The notes beneath the pieces are model-generated. The model did not search any database. It saw only the letters and a program-made list of their open reading frames with translations, and was not told the DNA's origin. Shown in pieces: positions 24,443 to 33,230 of a DNA stretch of 64,000 nucleotides. Where the stretch lies: the NCBI GenBank assembly GCA_017463325.1, contig JAFTPK010000018.1, positions 1 through 64,000 on the forward strand, written 5' to 3'. The stretch is from Clostridia bacterium. GTDB lineage: Bacteria > Bacillota > Clostridia > Christensenellales > Borkfalkiaceae. Each line of letters starts with the position of its first letter. The first letter of the stretch is position 1. The position numbers were made by a program, and so were the translations under genes.

Positions 24443-25276
24443 ATGAGTGAAAATTGTTCGCACGATTGTTCTCGTTGCTCTTCGGAGTGTTCGTCGAGAA
24501 CGTCGGAAAGTATGTTAAAACAGCCGCATAAAGCTTCGTCGGTCAAGAAAGTGATCGGTATTGTCAGCGGCAAAGGCGGGGTGGGGAAATCGCTCACCAC
24601 CGCGTTGCTTGCCTCTCTTGCGCATAAGCGCGGCAAATCCGTCGGGATTTTAGACGCCGACATTACAGGCCCGTCCATTCCCAAGGCGTTCGGCGTGACC
24701 GAACATGCAACGGGTGGGGAAGAGGGGATTGAAACGGTGCTCACCCCATCGGGCATACAGTTAATGTCCATGAATTTATTGCTTGACGACGCGACGACGC
24801 CCGTTGTTTGGAGAGGCCCGATTATCGGCGGGGCAGTCATGCAATTTTGGACGGACGTAATTTGGAAAGACGTCGACCTTTTATTTATTGATATGCCACC
24901 GGGAACGGGCGACGTGCCGCTTACCGTATTCCAAAGTATCCCTTTGGCGGGGATCGTGATCGTTACCACGCCGCAAGACCTTGTAAAAATGATCGTGGAA
25001 AAGGCGGTGAATATGGCAAATATGCTGAAAATTCCCGTTCTGGGGCTAGTAGAGAATATGAGCTATCTTGATTGCCCCGATTGCGGAAAGCGTATCGAGG
25101 TATTTGGCGCAAGTAAAGCGAAAGCAATTGCGTCGGAATACGGAATTCCGTCTGTGGCAAGAATGCCGCTCGATCCTAGTATCGCGAAATTTGCTGACGA
25201 GGGCAGGATCGAGGACTACGACGCGCAAAATCTACAAGAGATCTTTGAGAGTATCGAAAAAGCAAAACAACCGTAG
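24443..25276 (+). CDS. Mrp/NBP35 family Fe-S cluster carrier ATPase
   Basis: 277 residues. A Cys-rich start (MSENCSHDCSRCSSECSS) is reminiscent of the ferredoxin-like N-terminus of NBP35, then the deviant Walker A GKGGVGKS at 43-50, LDADITGPSIPKAFG, the Walker B region DLLFIDMPPGTGDVPLT, and the cluster-binding CPDC pair near residues 211-214 (YLDCPDCGKRIEVFG) that forms a bridging 4Fe-4S at the dimer interface. Such proteins deliver Fe-S clusters. It stands alone behind a consensus promoter and ends at a hairpin shared with leuS. Confidence 0.92.
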   Translation: MSENCSHDCSRCSSECSSRTSESMLKQPHKASSVKKVIGIVSGKGGVGKSLTTALLASLAHKRGKSVGILDADITGPSIPKAFGVTEHATGGEEGIETVLTPSGIQLMSMNLLLDDATTPVVWRGPIIGGAVMQFWTDVIWKDVDLLFIDMPPGTGDVPLTVFQSIPLAGIVIVTTPQDLVKMIVEKAVNMANMLKIPVLGLVENMSYLDCPDCGKRIEVFGASKAKAIASEYGIPSVARMPLDPSIAKFADEGRIEDYDAQNLQEIFESIEKAKQP

Positions 25277-25300
25277 CCGCTTCATAAAGGCTAACGAAAA

Positions 25301-25330
25301 AATCCCGTCCACTTAAAAGTGAGCGGGATT
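25301..25330. terminator. Bidirectional terminator between mrp and leuS
   Basis: AATCCCG(TC)CACTT / AAGTG(AG)CGGGATT stem, with A and T runs on the two sides. Confidence 0.75.
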
Positions 25331-25346
25331 TGAATTTTGGCAAGAT

Positions 25347-27788
25347 TTAGCCGACGATCAGGTTGATAAGACGGCCTTTGACGATAATACATTTTTTCAC
25401 CGTCTTTCCAGCCATGGCTGCCGCAATTTCAGGATTTGCAACGACGAGAGCTTGAATTTCTTCGTTGGTCATTCCCTCGGCGATCATCATTTTTGCCTTG
25501 ATCTTACTGTTCACCTGTACGGCGTATTCCGTTTCCGCTTTTACAAGGGCTGCCTCGTCTACGAGAGGATAGCTTTCCTCGAACACGGAATTCTTTTGAC
25601 CGAGCACCTCCCAAAGCTCTTCGGAGAAGTGGGGGGCGAAGGGCGCGAACATACGAACGAGATCTTTGATACAAGCGTTATAGAACGCGTAGTTCTTTTC
25701 CGCTACGTCAACGTCGTACTTTTGCAACGCGTTCACGTATTCCATGATCCGTGCGATTGAGGTATTAAAAGAGAAATCCTCTACGTCGCGAGTAATGCTC
25801 TTAATTGCATGGTTTTTCACGTAATCAAGATCCTTTTCCGCATTCGTTTTTTCCGTATTTCCGTTTGTGGGATATTCCGCTGCTTTACAAACGAGGCGTT
25901 CCACTCTATCAAGGAATTTTGCGATCGACTTAATGCCGTCGTCGTTCCAAGGTCCGCCCTCGGTATAGCTGAACCCAAACATCAAATACAGACGGAATAC
26001 GTCGGAGCCGTATTCGTCTACGTACTTATCGGGGGAAACGACGTTGCCCTTGGATTTGGACATACGGTTGCCGTCGGGGCCGAGGATTATGCCTTGGTGA
26101 ACGAGCCGTTTGAACGGTTCGTCAAAGTTCACGTAACCCATATCGCGGAGCGCTTTCGTAATAAAGCGGGCGTACAAAAGGTGCATACAAGCGTGTTCCG
26201 AGCCGCCCACGTAGACGTCAACGGGCAACATTTTGTTTGCAATTTCAGGGGTGAACGCCGCTTTGTCGTTTTTCGCCTCGGGATAACGCAGGTAATACCA
26301 GCTTGAACAAACGAAGGTGTCGAGGGTGTCGGGATCGCGTTTTGCCTTTCCTCCGCAAGCGGGGCAGGTGCAGTTCATAAACCCTTCGTGAGAAGCGAGC
26401 GGGGATTTTCCGTTGGGACGGAATTCCACGTCGTAAGGAAGTTTTACGGGAAGATCCTTTTCAGGGACGGGTACCACGCCGCACTTTTCGCAATGGATCA
26501 TAGGAATGGGTGCGCCCCAGTAGCGCTGACGGGAAACCGACCAGTCGCGCAAACGGTAGTTGATTTTTTTGCCGCCCTTGCCGATCTTGGTCAAGTGCAC
26601 GGCGATCGCGTTTCTTGCCTCTTCGCCCGAAAGCCCGTCGAAATCGCCACTATTGACGAGGATTCCGTCGTCGCAGAAAGGCAGCTCCGTTTCGCCGCCA
26701 ACTTTTTGAATGACTTGGGTAATGGGCAGGTTGTATTTTTTCGCAAACGCGTAGTCGCGCTCGTCGTGCGCCGCAACTGCCATAACTGCGCCCGTACCGT
26801 AGGAATAAAGCACGTAATCGGCAAGATAAATGGGTACCTGCTTGCCCGTTAAGGGGTGAGTGGCGTATGCGCCCGTAAAGACGCCCGTTTTCTCACGCGC
26901 GGTAGAAAGACGGTCGATATCGTTAGCCTCCGCCGCGTATTTCACGTACGCGTCGATCGCCTCCGCCTGTTCGGGATGCGCCGCTTTTAATTTTTCTACA
27001 AGCGGATGCTCGGGGGCGAGGACAACGTAATTGACGCCGAATACGGTGTCGGGGCGGGTGGTAAATACGGTGATACGGTCGCCCGTTTCACAGTCAAAAT
27101 AAATTTCACAGCCCGTCGATTTGCCGATCCAGTTCTTTTGCATAAGCTTGGTCTTTTCGGGCCAGTCGATCGTATCAAGGCCGTCGAGAAGCTCTTCGGC
27201 GTAATCGGTGATTTTGAAGAACCATTGCGTCATGTTCTTACGCAGAACGGTAGAGCCGCAACGTTCGCAAGCGCTGTCGATTACCTGTTCGTTTGCGAGC
27301 ACCGTTTCACAGTCGGGACACCAGTTGACGAGGGCTTCCTTACGGTAAGCTAGGCCTTTTTTGTAAAGCTGTAAAAAGAGCCATTGCGTCCATTTATAAT
27401 AATTTTCTTCGCAGGTTTTCATTTCGGCAGTCCAGTCGAACATAGCGCCCATATTGCGAAGCTGCTGTTCCATTGTCGCCACGTTCTTTTCCGTGGAATC
27501 CTTGGGGTGGATTCCCGTTTTGATCGCGTAATTTTCCGCGGGCAGCCCGAACGCGTCAAAGCCCATAGGCTGGAATACCTCGTAGCCTTGCATCTTTTTA
27601 AAACGCGCGTAGGAATCGGTGGGACCGTAATTGTACCAATGCCCGACGTGAAGATTTGCGCCCGAGGGATAAGAGAACATTTCAAGCACGTACAGCTTCT
27701 TGTCCATTTCCTTTTTGTTAAAGACGTTCAGCTTGCTTTTCTCCCATTTTGCTTGCCATTTGCTTTCTACGGATTTCATATCCATCAT
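25347..27788 (-). CDS. leuS: Leucyl-tRNA synthetase
   Basis: 813 residues, typical for bacterial LeuRS. HVGH for the HIGH motif appears in [16 protein letters not shown], the zinc-finger-like [13 protein letters not shown] and CPAC are present, the CP1 editing domain has [20 protein letters not shown], and KMSKS reads RMSKS in [10 protein letters not shown]. The anticodon-binding and C-terminal domains follow. GGAGGT is 9 bases before the first of three near ATGs. There is no T-box, unlike thrS: the leader is only about 70 bases. Confidence 0.98.
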   Translation of the reverse strand: MMDMKSVESKWQAKWEKSKLNVFNKKEMDKKLYVLEMFSYPSGANLHVGHWYNYGPTDSYARFKKMQGYEVFQPMGFDAFGLPAENYAIKTGIHPKDSTEKNVATMEQQLRNMGAMFDWTAEMKTCEENYYKWTQWLFLQLYKKGLAYRKEALVNWCPDCETVLANEQVIDSACERCGSTVLRKNMTQWFFKITDYAEELLDGLDTIDWPEKTKLMQKNWIGKSTGCEIYFDCETGDRITVFTTRPDTVFGVNYVVLAPEHPLVEKLKAAHPEQAEAIDAYVKYAAEANDIDRLSTAREKTGVFTGAYATHPLTGKQVPIYLADYVLYSYGTGAVMAVAAHDERDYAFAKKYNLPITQVIQKVGGETELPFCDDGILVNSGDFDGLSGEEARNAIAVHLTKIGKGGKKINYRLRDWSVSRQRYWGAPIPMIHCEKCGVVPVPEKDLPVKLPYDVEFRPNGKSPLASHEGFMNCTCPACGGKAKRDPDTLDTFVCSSWYYLRYPEAKNDKAAFTPEIANKMLPVDVYVGGSEHACMHLLYARFITKALRDMGYVNFDEPFKRLVHQGIILGPDGNRMSKSKGNVVSPDKYVDEYGSDVFRLYLMFGFSYTEGGPWNDDGIKSIAKFLDRVERLVCKAAEYPTNGNTEKTNAEKDLDYVKNHAIKSITRDVEDFSFNTSIARIMEYVNALQKYDVDVAEKNYAFYNACIKDLVRMFAPFAPHFSEELWEVLGQKNSVFEESYPLVDEAALVKAETEYAVQVNSKIKAKMMIAEGMTNEEIQALVVANPEIAAAMAGKTVKKCIIVKGRLINLIVG

Positions 27789-27857
27789 ACGAATTTTACC
27801 TCCGAGGGAGCGGTTGCTCCCGCTAATTGATCGTTAAAACGTTTTTTCGTTCCTATT

Positions 27858-27886
27858 ATTATAAAGTATTTTTTATGTTAAGTCAA
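27858..27886 (-). promoter_or_regulatory. Promoter of leuS
   Basis: Minus strand TTGACT, 17 bases, TATAAT. The leader of about 65 bases has a stem GGGAGC-AACC-GCTCCC immediately before the GGAGGT ribosome site. Confidence 0.8.
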
Positions 27887-27940
27887 GCGAATATTATTCC
27901 GTTAAAAAATTAAAATTTCAAATAAAGCCGTAAAAAAGAG

Positions 27941-27970
27941 TTGACAACGGATGGGAAAAAGTATTAAAAT
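27941..27970 (+). promoter_or_regulatory. Promoter of the thrS T-box transcript
   Basis: TTGACA (27941-27946), 18 bases, TAAAAT (27965-27970). Confidence 0.75.
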
Positions 27971-27976
27971 AAATGC

Positions 27977-28186
27977 GTAAAGACAAGTAGCGTTGCTTTT
28001 CGGAATTTCAGAGAGCCCGTTCTTAGGCTGTAAAACGGGTATTGCGGGGCAAAGGCGAAACCACTTTTCGTTCGACGAATTTTATAGCGGAAAAGCGGTC
28101 GAGGATAGTCCTCGGCAATTAAGGTGGAACCGCGCAAATTATTTGCGTCCTTAAACTCTTTGCGGAGTTTGAGGATTTATTTTTCT
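27977..28186 (+). promoter_or_regulatory. T-box riboswitch of thrS
   Basis: The T-box core AAGGTGGAACCGCG is at 28121-28134. Stem I carries the AGAGAG element (28010-28015 region) and, on its 3' side, ACC at 28060-28062 followed by A, a threonine specifier codon as expected for thrS. The antiterminator can form as AAGG/CCTT plus CGCAAAT/ATTTGCG, competing with a terminator TCCTTAAACTC-TTTGCG-GAGTTTGAGGA (28148-28175) and its T run. Uncharged tRNA-Thr should favour read-through into thrS. Confidence 0.92.
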
Positions 28187-28234
28187 TAAAAATTATAACG
28201 AACCGCGCCTTGGCGGTTTACAAAGGAGAATACT

Positions 28235-30142
28235 ATGAATATCACTCTTAAAAACGGCGATTTGATGACGTTGGAAGAAAACGCGACCTGTATGCAGGCG
28301 GCTTTGGCGATTTCCGAGGGGCTTGCGAGAAACGCGATCTGTGCAAAAGTCAACGGCGAGCTTGTGGATCTTTCCCGCCCTTTAAACGAGGGCGACTCGC
28401 TTGAAATCGTCACGTTAAAGGATAAGGAGGGGCTGCAAGTTTACCGCCATACCTGCGCGCACGTTTTGGCACAGGCTTTAAAAACGGTATATCCTACCTG
28501 CAAGCTTTCAATCGGCCCCGTGATCGAGAACGGCTTTTATTACGACGTTGATTTCGTTACGCCTATTACTGCCGCAGATCTTGCAAAGATCGAAGTGGAA
28601 ATGCAAAAGATTATTAAAAGCAATTTGCCGATTGAACGCTTTACGCTGCCGAGAAAAGAGGCGATTGAATTGATGAAAGGGTATAGCGAGGATTACAAAG
28701 TAGAGCTGATCGAGGACCTTCCCGAGGATGCGGAAATTTCTTTCTATAAGCAGGGCGGGTTTACCGATCTTTGCAAAGGCCCGCATCTTCCTTCGACGGG
28801 AAAAATCAAGGCGTTCAAGCTTATGAATATGGCGGGCGCGTACTGGCGCGGGGACGAGCATAACAAAATGCTCACCCGTATTTACGGCACGGCGTTTGCG
28901 AAAAAGGACGAAATGGAGGCGTATTTCACCATGCTCGAAGAGGCGAAAAAACGCGACCATACCAAGCTCGGCAGAGAGTTGAAACTGTTTGCGCTTATGA
29001 ACGAGGGAAAAGGGCTGCCTTTCTTCCTTCCTAACGGTATGGTGCTTAAAAACGCTCTCGTCGAATACTGGCGCCAAATTCACGCGAGAGAGGGTTACGT
29101 GGAGGTGAGCACGCCTATCATGCTCAACCGCTCTCTTTGGGAAACCTCGGGGCATTGGTATCATTATAGAGATAATATGTATACCACCAAAGTAGACGAC
29201 GAGGATTTTGCAATCAAGCCTATGAACTGCCCGGGCGGGATCCTTGCGTATAAGAATGAACCGCATAGCTATAAAGATCTTCCTATTCGTATGGGCGAAC
29301 TTGGGATCGTGCACCGCCACGAAAAGTCGGGGCAGCTCCACGGGCTTTTCCGCGTTCGTTGCTTTACGCAAGACGACGCACATATCTTTATGACGCGCGA
29401 GCAGATCAAAGACGAGATCAAAGGGATCGTACGGCTTATCAACGAGGTGTATACGCTGTTCGGGTTTAAGTACCACGTAGAGCTTTCCACCCGCCCCGAA
29501 AACAGTATGGGGAGCGACGAGGACTGGGCGGCGGCGACGGACGCTTTGCGTAGCGCGCTCGACGATATGAAGTTTGAATACGTGGTCAACGAGGGCGACG
29601 GCGCTTTCTACGGCCCGAAGATCGACTTCCATTTGGAGGACAGTATCGGCAGAACGTGGCAATGCGGTACCATTCAGCTTGACTTCCAGCTCCCTCAACG
29701 TTTTGAAATGGAGTATATCGGCGAGGACGGCGGCAAACACCGCCCGATCATGGTGCACCGCGTCGTGTTCGGTTCGATCGAACGCTTTATCGGGATTTTG
29801 ATCGAACATTTTGCAGGGAAATTCCCCGTATGGCTTTCGCCCGTACAGGTCAAGGTTATGCCCATCACCGAGCGTCAGGCAGGGTATGCGAAAGAGGTAT
29901 ACGAAATGCTCAAAGCGCAAGGAATTCGCGTCAAGCTTGACGACAGAAGTGAAAAGATCGGGTATAAAATCCGTGAGGCGCAGATGGAAAAGGTGCCGTA
30001 TATGCTGATCGTAGGCGAAAAAGAGGCGGAGGCGGGTCTTGTTGCCGTGCGTAGAAGAGATAAGGGCGATACGGGCGCGGTGACGGCGGAAGAGTTCTTG
30101 CAAACGATCCAAAAGGATATCGCGGGAAAGATCGCTTTCTAA
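28235..30142 (+). CDS. thrS: Threonyl-tRNA synthetase
   Basis: 635 residues with all parts: N-terminal TGS domain (1-60), the SAD editing domain (YRHTCAHVLAQALK for the HxxxH metal site), class II core motifs (motif 2 RHEKSGQLHGLFRVRCFTQDD; motif 3 GSIERFIGILIEHF) and the anticodon-binding domain. The zinc-binding cysteine is in MNCPGG. AAAGGAG is 7 bases before the ATG. Translation is preceded by a T-box, so the gene responds to threonine starvation. Confidence 0.98.
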   Translation: MNITLKNGDLMTLEENATCMQAALAISEGLARNAICAKVNGELVDLSRPLNEGDSLEIVTLKDKEGLQVYRHTCAHVLAQALKTVYPTCKLSIGPVIENGFYYDVDFVTPITAADLAKIEVEMQKIIKSNLPIERFTLPRKEAIELMKGYSEDYKVELIEDLPEDAEISFYKQGGFTDLCKGPHLPSTGKIKAFKLMNMAGAYWRGDEHNKMLTRIYGTAFAKKDEMEAYFTMLEEAKKRDHTKLGRELKLFALMNEGKGLPFFLPNGMVLKNALVEYWRQIHAREGYVEVSTPIMLNRSLWETSGHWYHYRDNMYTTKVDDEDFAIKPMNCPGGILAYKNEPHSYKDLPIRMGELGIVHRHEKSGQLHGLFRVRCFTQDDAHIFMTREQIKDEIKGIVRLINEVYTLFGFKYHVELSTRPENSMGSDEDWAAATDALRSALDDMKFEYVVNEGDGAFYGPKIDFHLEDSIGRTWQCGTIQLDFQLPQRFEMEYIGEDGGKHRPIMVHRVVFGSIERFIGILIEHFAGKFPVWLSPVQVKVMPITERQAGYAKEVYEMLKAQGIRVKLDDRSEKIGYKIREAQMEKVPYMLIVGEKEAEAGLVAVRRRDKGDTGAVTAEEFLQTIQKDIAGKIAF

Positions 30143-30183
30143 TAAAAAAACATAAAAAAATAAAAAAAATATTGACAAAACGC

Positions 30184-30212
30184 TTGACAATGCTTTTCTA
30201 TTGTGATATGAT
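30184..30212 (+). promoter_or_regulatory. Promoter of the infC operon
   Basis: TTGACA, 17 bases, TATGAT. The transcript start is near 30219, leaving a leader of about 150 bases. Confidence 0.75.
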
Positions 30213-30218
30213 AGGTAA

Positions 30219-30352
30219 GCTAAGCAGAAGTGATCCTTCTCGCCGTGCGATTTTGTCAGTACGGCTCAATAGATTCCGAAACGAGGGGAAAACCTCGCGG
30301 TAATTATTGAAAAAGGGTGGGTCGCTTGCGCAAGGCGACCCATTATTTTTTT
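30219..30352 (+). promoter_or_regulatory. L20-type leader with attenuator before infC
   Basis: The leader opens with AGAAG-TGATC-CTTCT, then a region CCGTGCGATTTTGTCAGTACGG and a stem GCGAGG-like pair, and ends in a strong terminator hairpin TGGGTCGC / GCGACCCA (30318-30342) plus seven T residues. This order matches the L20 (infC-rpmI-rplT) autoregulatory leaders of Firmicutes, in which ribosomal protein L20 promotes termination. The match rests on position and general shape rather than on a covariance search. Confidence 0.65.
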
Positions 30353-30368
30353 GTTGAGGTACACGACT

Positions 30369-30878
30369 ATCAAAGACCAGCATCAAATCAACGGTGAGAT
30401 CCGTGACAGAGAAGTCAGAGTAATTTCCGCTACCGGCGAACAGCTCGGGATTATGAGCGCGCACGAGGCGCTTCGCCTTGCCGAGGAGGAGGATCTTGAC
30501 CTTGTAAAGATTTCCCCTAACGCCGTTCCCCCCGTTTGCAAAATCATGAACTACGGTAAGTTCAAGTTCGAGCAAGCGAAAAAGGAAAAGGAAAACCGCA
30601 AAAACCAAAAAGTGGTAGAGTTGAAAGAGATCTATCTTTCTATGACGATCGACGTGGGCGATTTGAACGTCAAAGCAAAAAAGACGATTGAAATGCTCGG
30701 CGACGGGAATAAGGTAAAGGTTTCTATCAGAATGAGAGGGCGTCAGCAAGCGCACGCGTCAATGGGTGTGGACGTAATGAAACGGTTTTTTGAAATGCTC
30801 GGCGGTAAGGCGAACATGGACAAGGCACCCGTGACGGAAGGCAGAAATATTCTGATGATCCTTTCGCCTGCAAAATAA
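30369..30878 (+). CDS. infC: Translation initiation factor IF-3, apparent AUC start codon
   Basis: About 169 residues from an ATC at 30369. The frame could also begin at TTG 30351, but the ribosome-binding sequence GAGGT lies at 30356-30360, 8 bases before the ATC, so a TTG start would place the site inside the gene. IF-3 genes are well known to use AUU/AUC/AUA starts, which IF-3 itself discriminates against. The protein begins IKDQHQINGEIRDREVRVIS as in other IF-3s, with the N-domain, helical linker (EQAKKEKENRKNQK) and C-domain (MGVDVMKRFFEMLGG). It stabilises the 30S subunit and checks the initiator tRNA. Confidence 0.93.
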   Translation: MKDQHQINGEIRDREVRVISATGEQLGIMSAHEALRLAEEEDLDLVKISPNAVPPVCKIMNYGKFKFEQAKKEKENRKNQKVVELKEIYLSMTIDVGDLNVKAKKTIEMLGDGNKVKVSIRMRGRQQAHASMGVDVMKRFFEMLGGKANMDKAPVTEGRNILMILSPAK

Positions 30879-30951
30879 ACTGTAAAATAAGCAAAATCGC
30901 GCTGTAAAAAGTGCGCAAGAAAAATAGAAAAAAAATCGGAGGATAAAATAT

Positions 30952-31152
30952 ATGCCTAAACAGAAAACTCATAGCAGCACTAAGAAACGTTTCTGGCTCA
31001 CCGGCTCGGGGAAAGTAAACAGATCCCACAGCGGTAAGAACCACAAAGCGGAAACCAAGAACAGAAAGAGAAAAAGACATTTGCGTCAAGGCGCTCTCGT
31101 TGCTTCCACGCAGGAAAACACCGTTAAGAGCATGATGCCTTACAAGAAATAA
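30952..31152 (+). CDS. rpmI: Ribosomal protein L35
   Basis: 66 residues, starting [20 protein letters not shown], the typical L35 form with its [21 protein letters not shown] core. GGAGGATAAAA precedes the ATG. Second gene of infC-rpmI-rplT, under L20 feedback. Confidence 0.98.
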   Translation: MPKQKTHSSTKKRFWLTGSGKVNRSHSGKNHKAETKNRKRKRHLRQGALVASTQENTVKSMMPYKK

Positions 31153-31172
31153 GAAGGAGGAGAGAGAATAAT

Positions 31173-31523
31173 ATGCGTATTAAAAGAGCAGTCAACGCGG
31201 TAAAGAAGCGTAGAAAGATTTTTAAACTCGCGAAGGGTTATTTCGGCAACAAGAGCAAGTCTTACAGAATCGCTAGACAAGCTGTCATGAAGTCCTTGAA
31301 CTATGCCTATATCGGCAGAAGAAGAAGAAAGAGAGATTTCAGAAAGCTTTGGATCGCAAGAATCAATGCGGCGGCGAGAATGAACGGTATTTCTTACAGC
31401 AAATTCATGCACGGTCTTTCCGTTGCGGGGATCAACCTCAACAGAAAGGTGCTTGCGGATCTTGCGGTAAACGACGCGGCGGCTTTCACGCAGCTCGTTG
31501 AAAAAGCGAAAGCAGCTCTCTAA
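31173..31523 (+). CDS. rplT: Ribosomal protein L20
   Basis: 116 residues beginning [22 protein letters not shown], with the characteristic basic N-terminal extension and [22 protein letters not shown]20 assembles early on 23S rRNA and represses its own operon through the leader upstream of infC. AGAAGGAGGAG is a strong ribosome site. Confidence 0.98.
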   Translation: MRIKRAVNAVKKRRKIFKLAKGYFGNKSKSYRIARQAVMKSLNYAYIGRRRRKRDFRKLWIARINAAARMNGISYSKFMHGLSVAGINLNRKVLADLAVNDAAAFTQLVEKAKAAL

Positions 31524-31531
31524 GAGTAGTT

Positions 31532-31565
31532 AAAAAGCCTTTTTGATTAACTAAAAAGGCTTTTT
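31532..31565 (+). terminator. Terminator of infC-rpmI-rplT
   Basis: AAAAAGCCTTTTT / AAAAAGGCTTTTT separated by GATTAACT. Confidence 0.85.
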
Positions 31566-31582
31566 CGTTATTTTATCAACTC

Positions 31583-32332
31583 ATGATACTCACTTCAAAA
31601 AATAATCCACTCGTAAAGGAAACGGCCTCTTTAAAAGAAAAAAAAGGACGGAAAGAGCATGGCGCGTTTTTAGTAGAGGGAAGAAAAATGGCTGAGGAGT
31701 GCTTGCGTAGCGGCATGGAGATCGAACGGGTGTTCGTTGCTCAGTCGTACGCTCGTCCTCTTCCCTTTGAGGACGCTTTACTAACAACGGTTAGCGACGA
31801 CGTTTTTCGTTTTCTTTCCGACGAAAAAACACCGCAGGGCGTTTTATGCCGAGTAAAGCTTCCGCGCCGTCAGCTTTTGTCGCCGCGAGGGAAATGCTTA
31901 CTTTTGGACGGCGTTTCCGATCCCGGTAATATGGGCGCGATCATTCGTTGTGCCAACGCGGCGGGGTACGAGGAGATTTACTTGACGGAGGATTGCACCG
32001 ACCCGTACTCTCCTAAGAGTGTTCGGGCAAGCATGAGTGGTGTGTTTTTCACCAAATTGCATTTTGGTAGTCGAGAGGAAATTCTTGAAACGCTGAAAGA
32101 AATTCCCTTGTTCGTTGCAGACATGGGTGGGGAAAACCTCTTTTCCTTTCACCCGCCGAAGGTCTTTGCGCTTGCAATCGGCAACGAGGCAAATGGGGTG
32201 AGTGAAGAGGTGAGAAAGGCGGCGAATACAACGGTTGCTATCCCGATGAAAAGCACGCAGGAAAGCCTGAACGCGGCGGTTTCTGCGGGGATAGCTATGT
32301 ATCTTCTTGCCAAAGAAGAATTTTTAGAATAA
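31583..32332 (+). CDS. SpoU/TrmH-family RNA 2'-O-methyltransferase
   Basis: 249 residues with the SPOUT knot methyltransferase motifs: N-terminal substrate-binding subdomain (FLVEGRKMAEECL), motif 1 DGVSDPGNMGAIIRCANAAG, motif 2 LAIGNEANGVSEEV and motif 3 IPMKSTQESLNAAVSAGIAMYLL. Members methylate 2'-OH groups of rRNA or tRNA; the exact target cannot be told. Often found downstream of rplT. No ribosome site is seen close to the ATG, and the gene lies right behind a terminator, so read-through or a weak promoter in the AT-rich gap probably drives it. Confidence 0.92.
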   Translation: MILTSKNNPLVKETASLKEKKGRKEHGAFLVEGRKMAEECLRSGMEIERVFVAQSYARPLPFEDALLTTVSDDVFRFLSDEKTPQGVLCRVKLPRRQLLSPRGKCLLLDGVSDPGNMGAIIRCANAAGYEEIYLTEDCTDPYSPKSVRASMSGVFFTKLHFGSREEILETLKEIPLFVADMGGENLFSFHPPKVFALAIGNEANGVSEEVRKAANTTVAIPMKSTQESLNAAVSAGIAMYLLAKEEFLE

Positions 32333-32350
32333 GAGATAAGGAGCAAAGAT

Positions 32351-33145
32351 ATGTCAGGACATAGCAAATGGCACAACATACAGGCAAAGAAAGGAAAAGC
32401 GGACGCGGCGAAAGGTAGAATTTTCACCAAGCTCGGCAGAGAGATTGCCGTAGCGGCGCGTATCAACCCTAACCCCGAAACGAACAGCAAGCTTGCGGAC
32501 GCAATCGCGAAAGCGAAAGCGGCAAATATGCCCAACGATAACATTCAGCGTAGTATCAAGCGTGCTAGTGGTGAGCTTGGCGGGAACGATTATAAGGAGC
32601 TTACCTACGAGGGCTACGGCGTAGCAGGTTCGGCGGTCATCATCACGACGCTGACGGACAACACCAACCGTACGGCGGGCGACGTTCGTTCGATTTTGAG
32701 CAAGCACGGCGGCTCTATGGGGAACACGGGTTGCGTTTCCTACAATTTCGACAATAAAGGGTATATCGTTATTGAAAGAACGGTAGAGCTTGACGAGGAT
32801 ACTATGACGGAATATGCGCTTGAAGCGGGTGCGGACGACGTAGTAGCGGACGAGGACGTGTACGAGATCTTTACCTCTCCCGAGGCATTCTCCGACGTGC
32901 GTAAATACCTCGAAGACAAGAATACGGAGCTTATGGCGGCTGCACCTAAGGGGCGTAGAAACGACGAGGAAGAACCGAAGATCAAATTCATTCAAGCGGA
33001 AGTGGCAATGATCGCGCAAAACAAGATTGAATTGCCGCAGGACAAGCTGGAAACGTTTTTGAAAATGGTGGACGCCCTCGAAGATTTGGACGACGTGCAA
33101 AACGTTTATCATAACGTAGAACTCCCCGACGAGGACGAGGAATAA
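32351..33145 (+). CDS. YebC/PmpR family protein
   Basis: A 264-residue YebC family protein (MSGHSKWHNIQAKKGKADAAKGRIF at the start, GYGVAGSAVIITTLTDNTNRT in the middle). The family was first described as DNA-binding regulators, and recent work shows it also helps ribosomes through proline stretches. Acidic C-terminus (NVELPDEDEE). AAGGAGC precedes the ATG by 8 bases. A clean terminator follows. Confidence 0.95.
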   Translation: MSGHSKWHNIQAKKGKADAAKGRIFTKLGREIAVAARINPNPETNSKLADAIAKAKAANMPNDNIQRSIKRASGELGGNDYKELTYEGYGVAGSAVIITTLTDNTNRTAGDVRSILSKHGGSMGNTGCVSYNFDNKGYIVIERTVELDEDTMTEYALEAGADDVVADEDVYEIFTSPEAFSDVRKYLEDKNTELMAAAPKGRRNDEEEPKIKFIQAEVAMIAQNKIELPQDKLETFLKMVDALEDLDDVQNVYHNVELPDEDEE

Positions 33146-33159
33146 TTTTCTTGCAATTT

Positions 33160-33190
33160 AAAAAGGCGACCGTGAAATGGTCGCCTTTTT
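33160..33190 (+). terminator. Intrinsic terminator of yebC
   Basis: AAAAAGGCGACC GTGAAAT GGTCGCCTTTTT. Confidence 0.85.
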
Positions 33191-33192
33191 AC

Positions 33193-33221
33193 TTGCGTTT
33201 TCTAAAAAAACATGATAAAAT
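33193..33221 (+). promoter_or_regulatory. Promoter close to the ATG of the FNT-CPCC gene
   Basis: TTGCGT, 17 bases, TAAAAT, then 9 bases and ATGATG. The leader would be 0-5 bases long, and there is no ribosome site. Confidence 0.65.
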
Positions 33222-33230
33222 AATATTGTT

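Noticed and set aside
27789..27886. T-box before leuS
   Set aside because: Leader is only about 70 bases and lacks GGTGGNACCGCG; only a small hairpin is present.
28508..30190. 560-codon frame antisense to thrS
   Set aside because: Shadow of thrS: no ribosome site, His/Arg-rich composition, and thrS is unmistakable.
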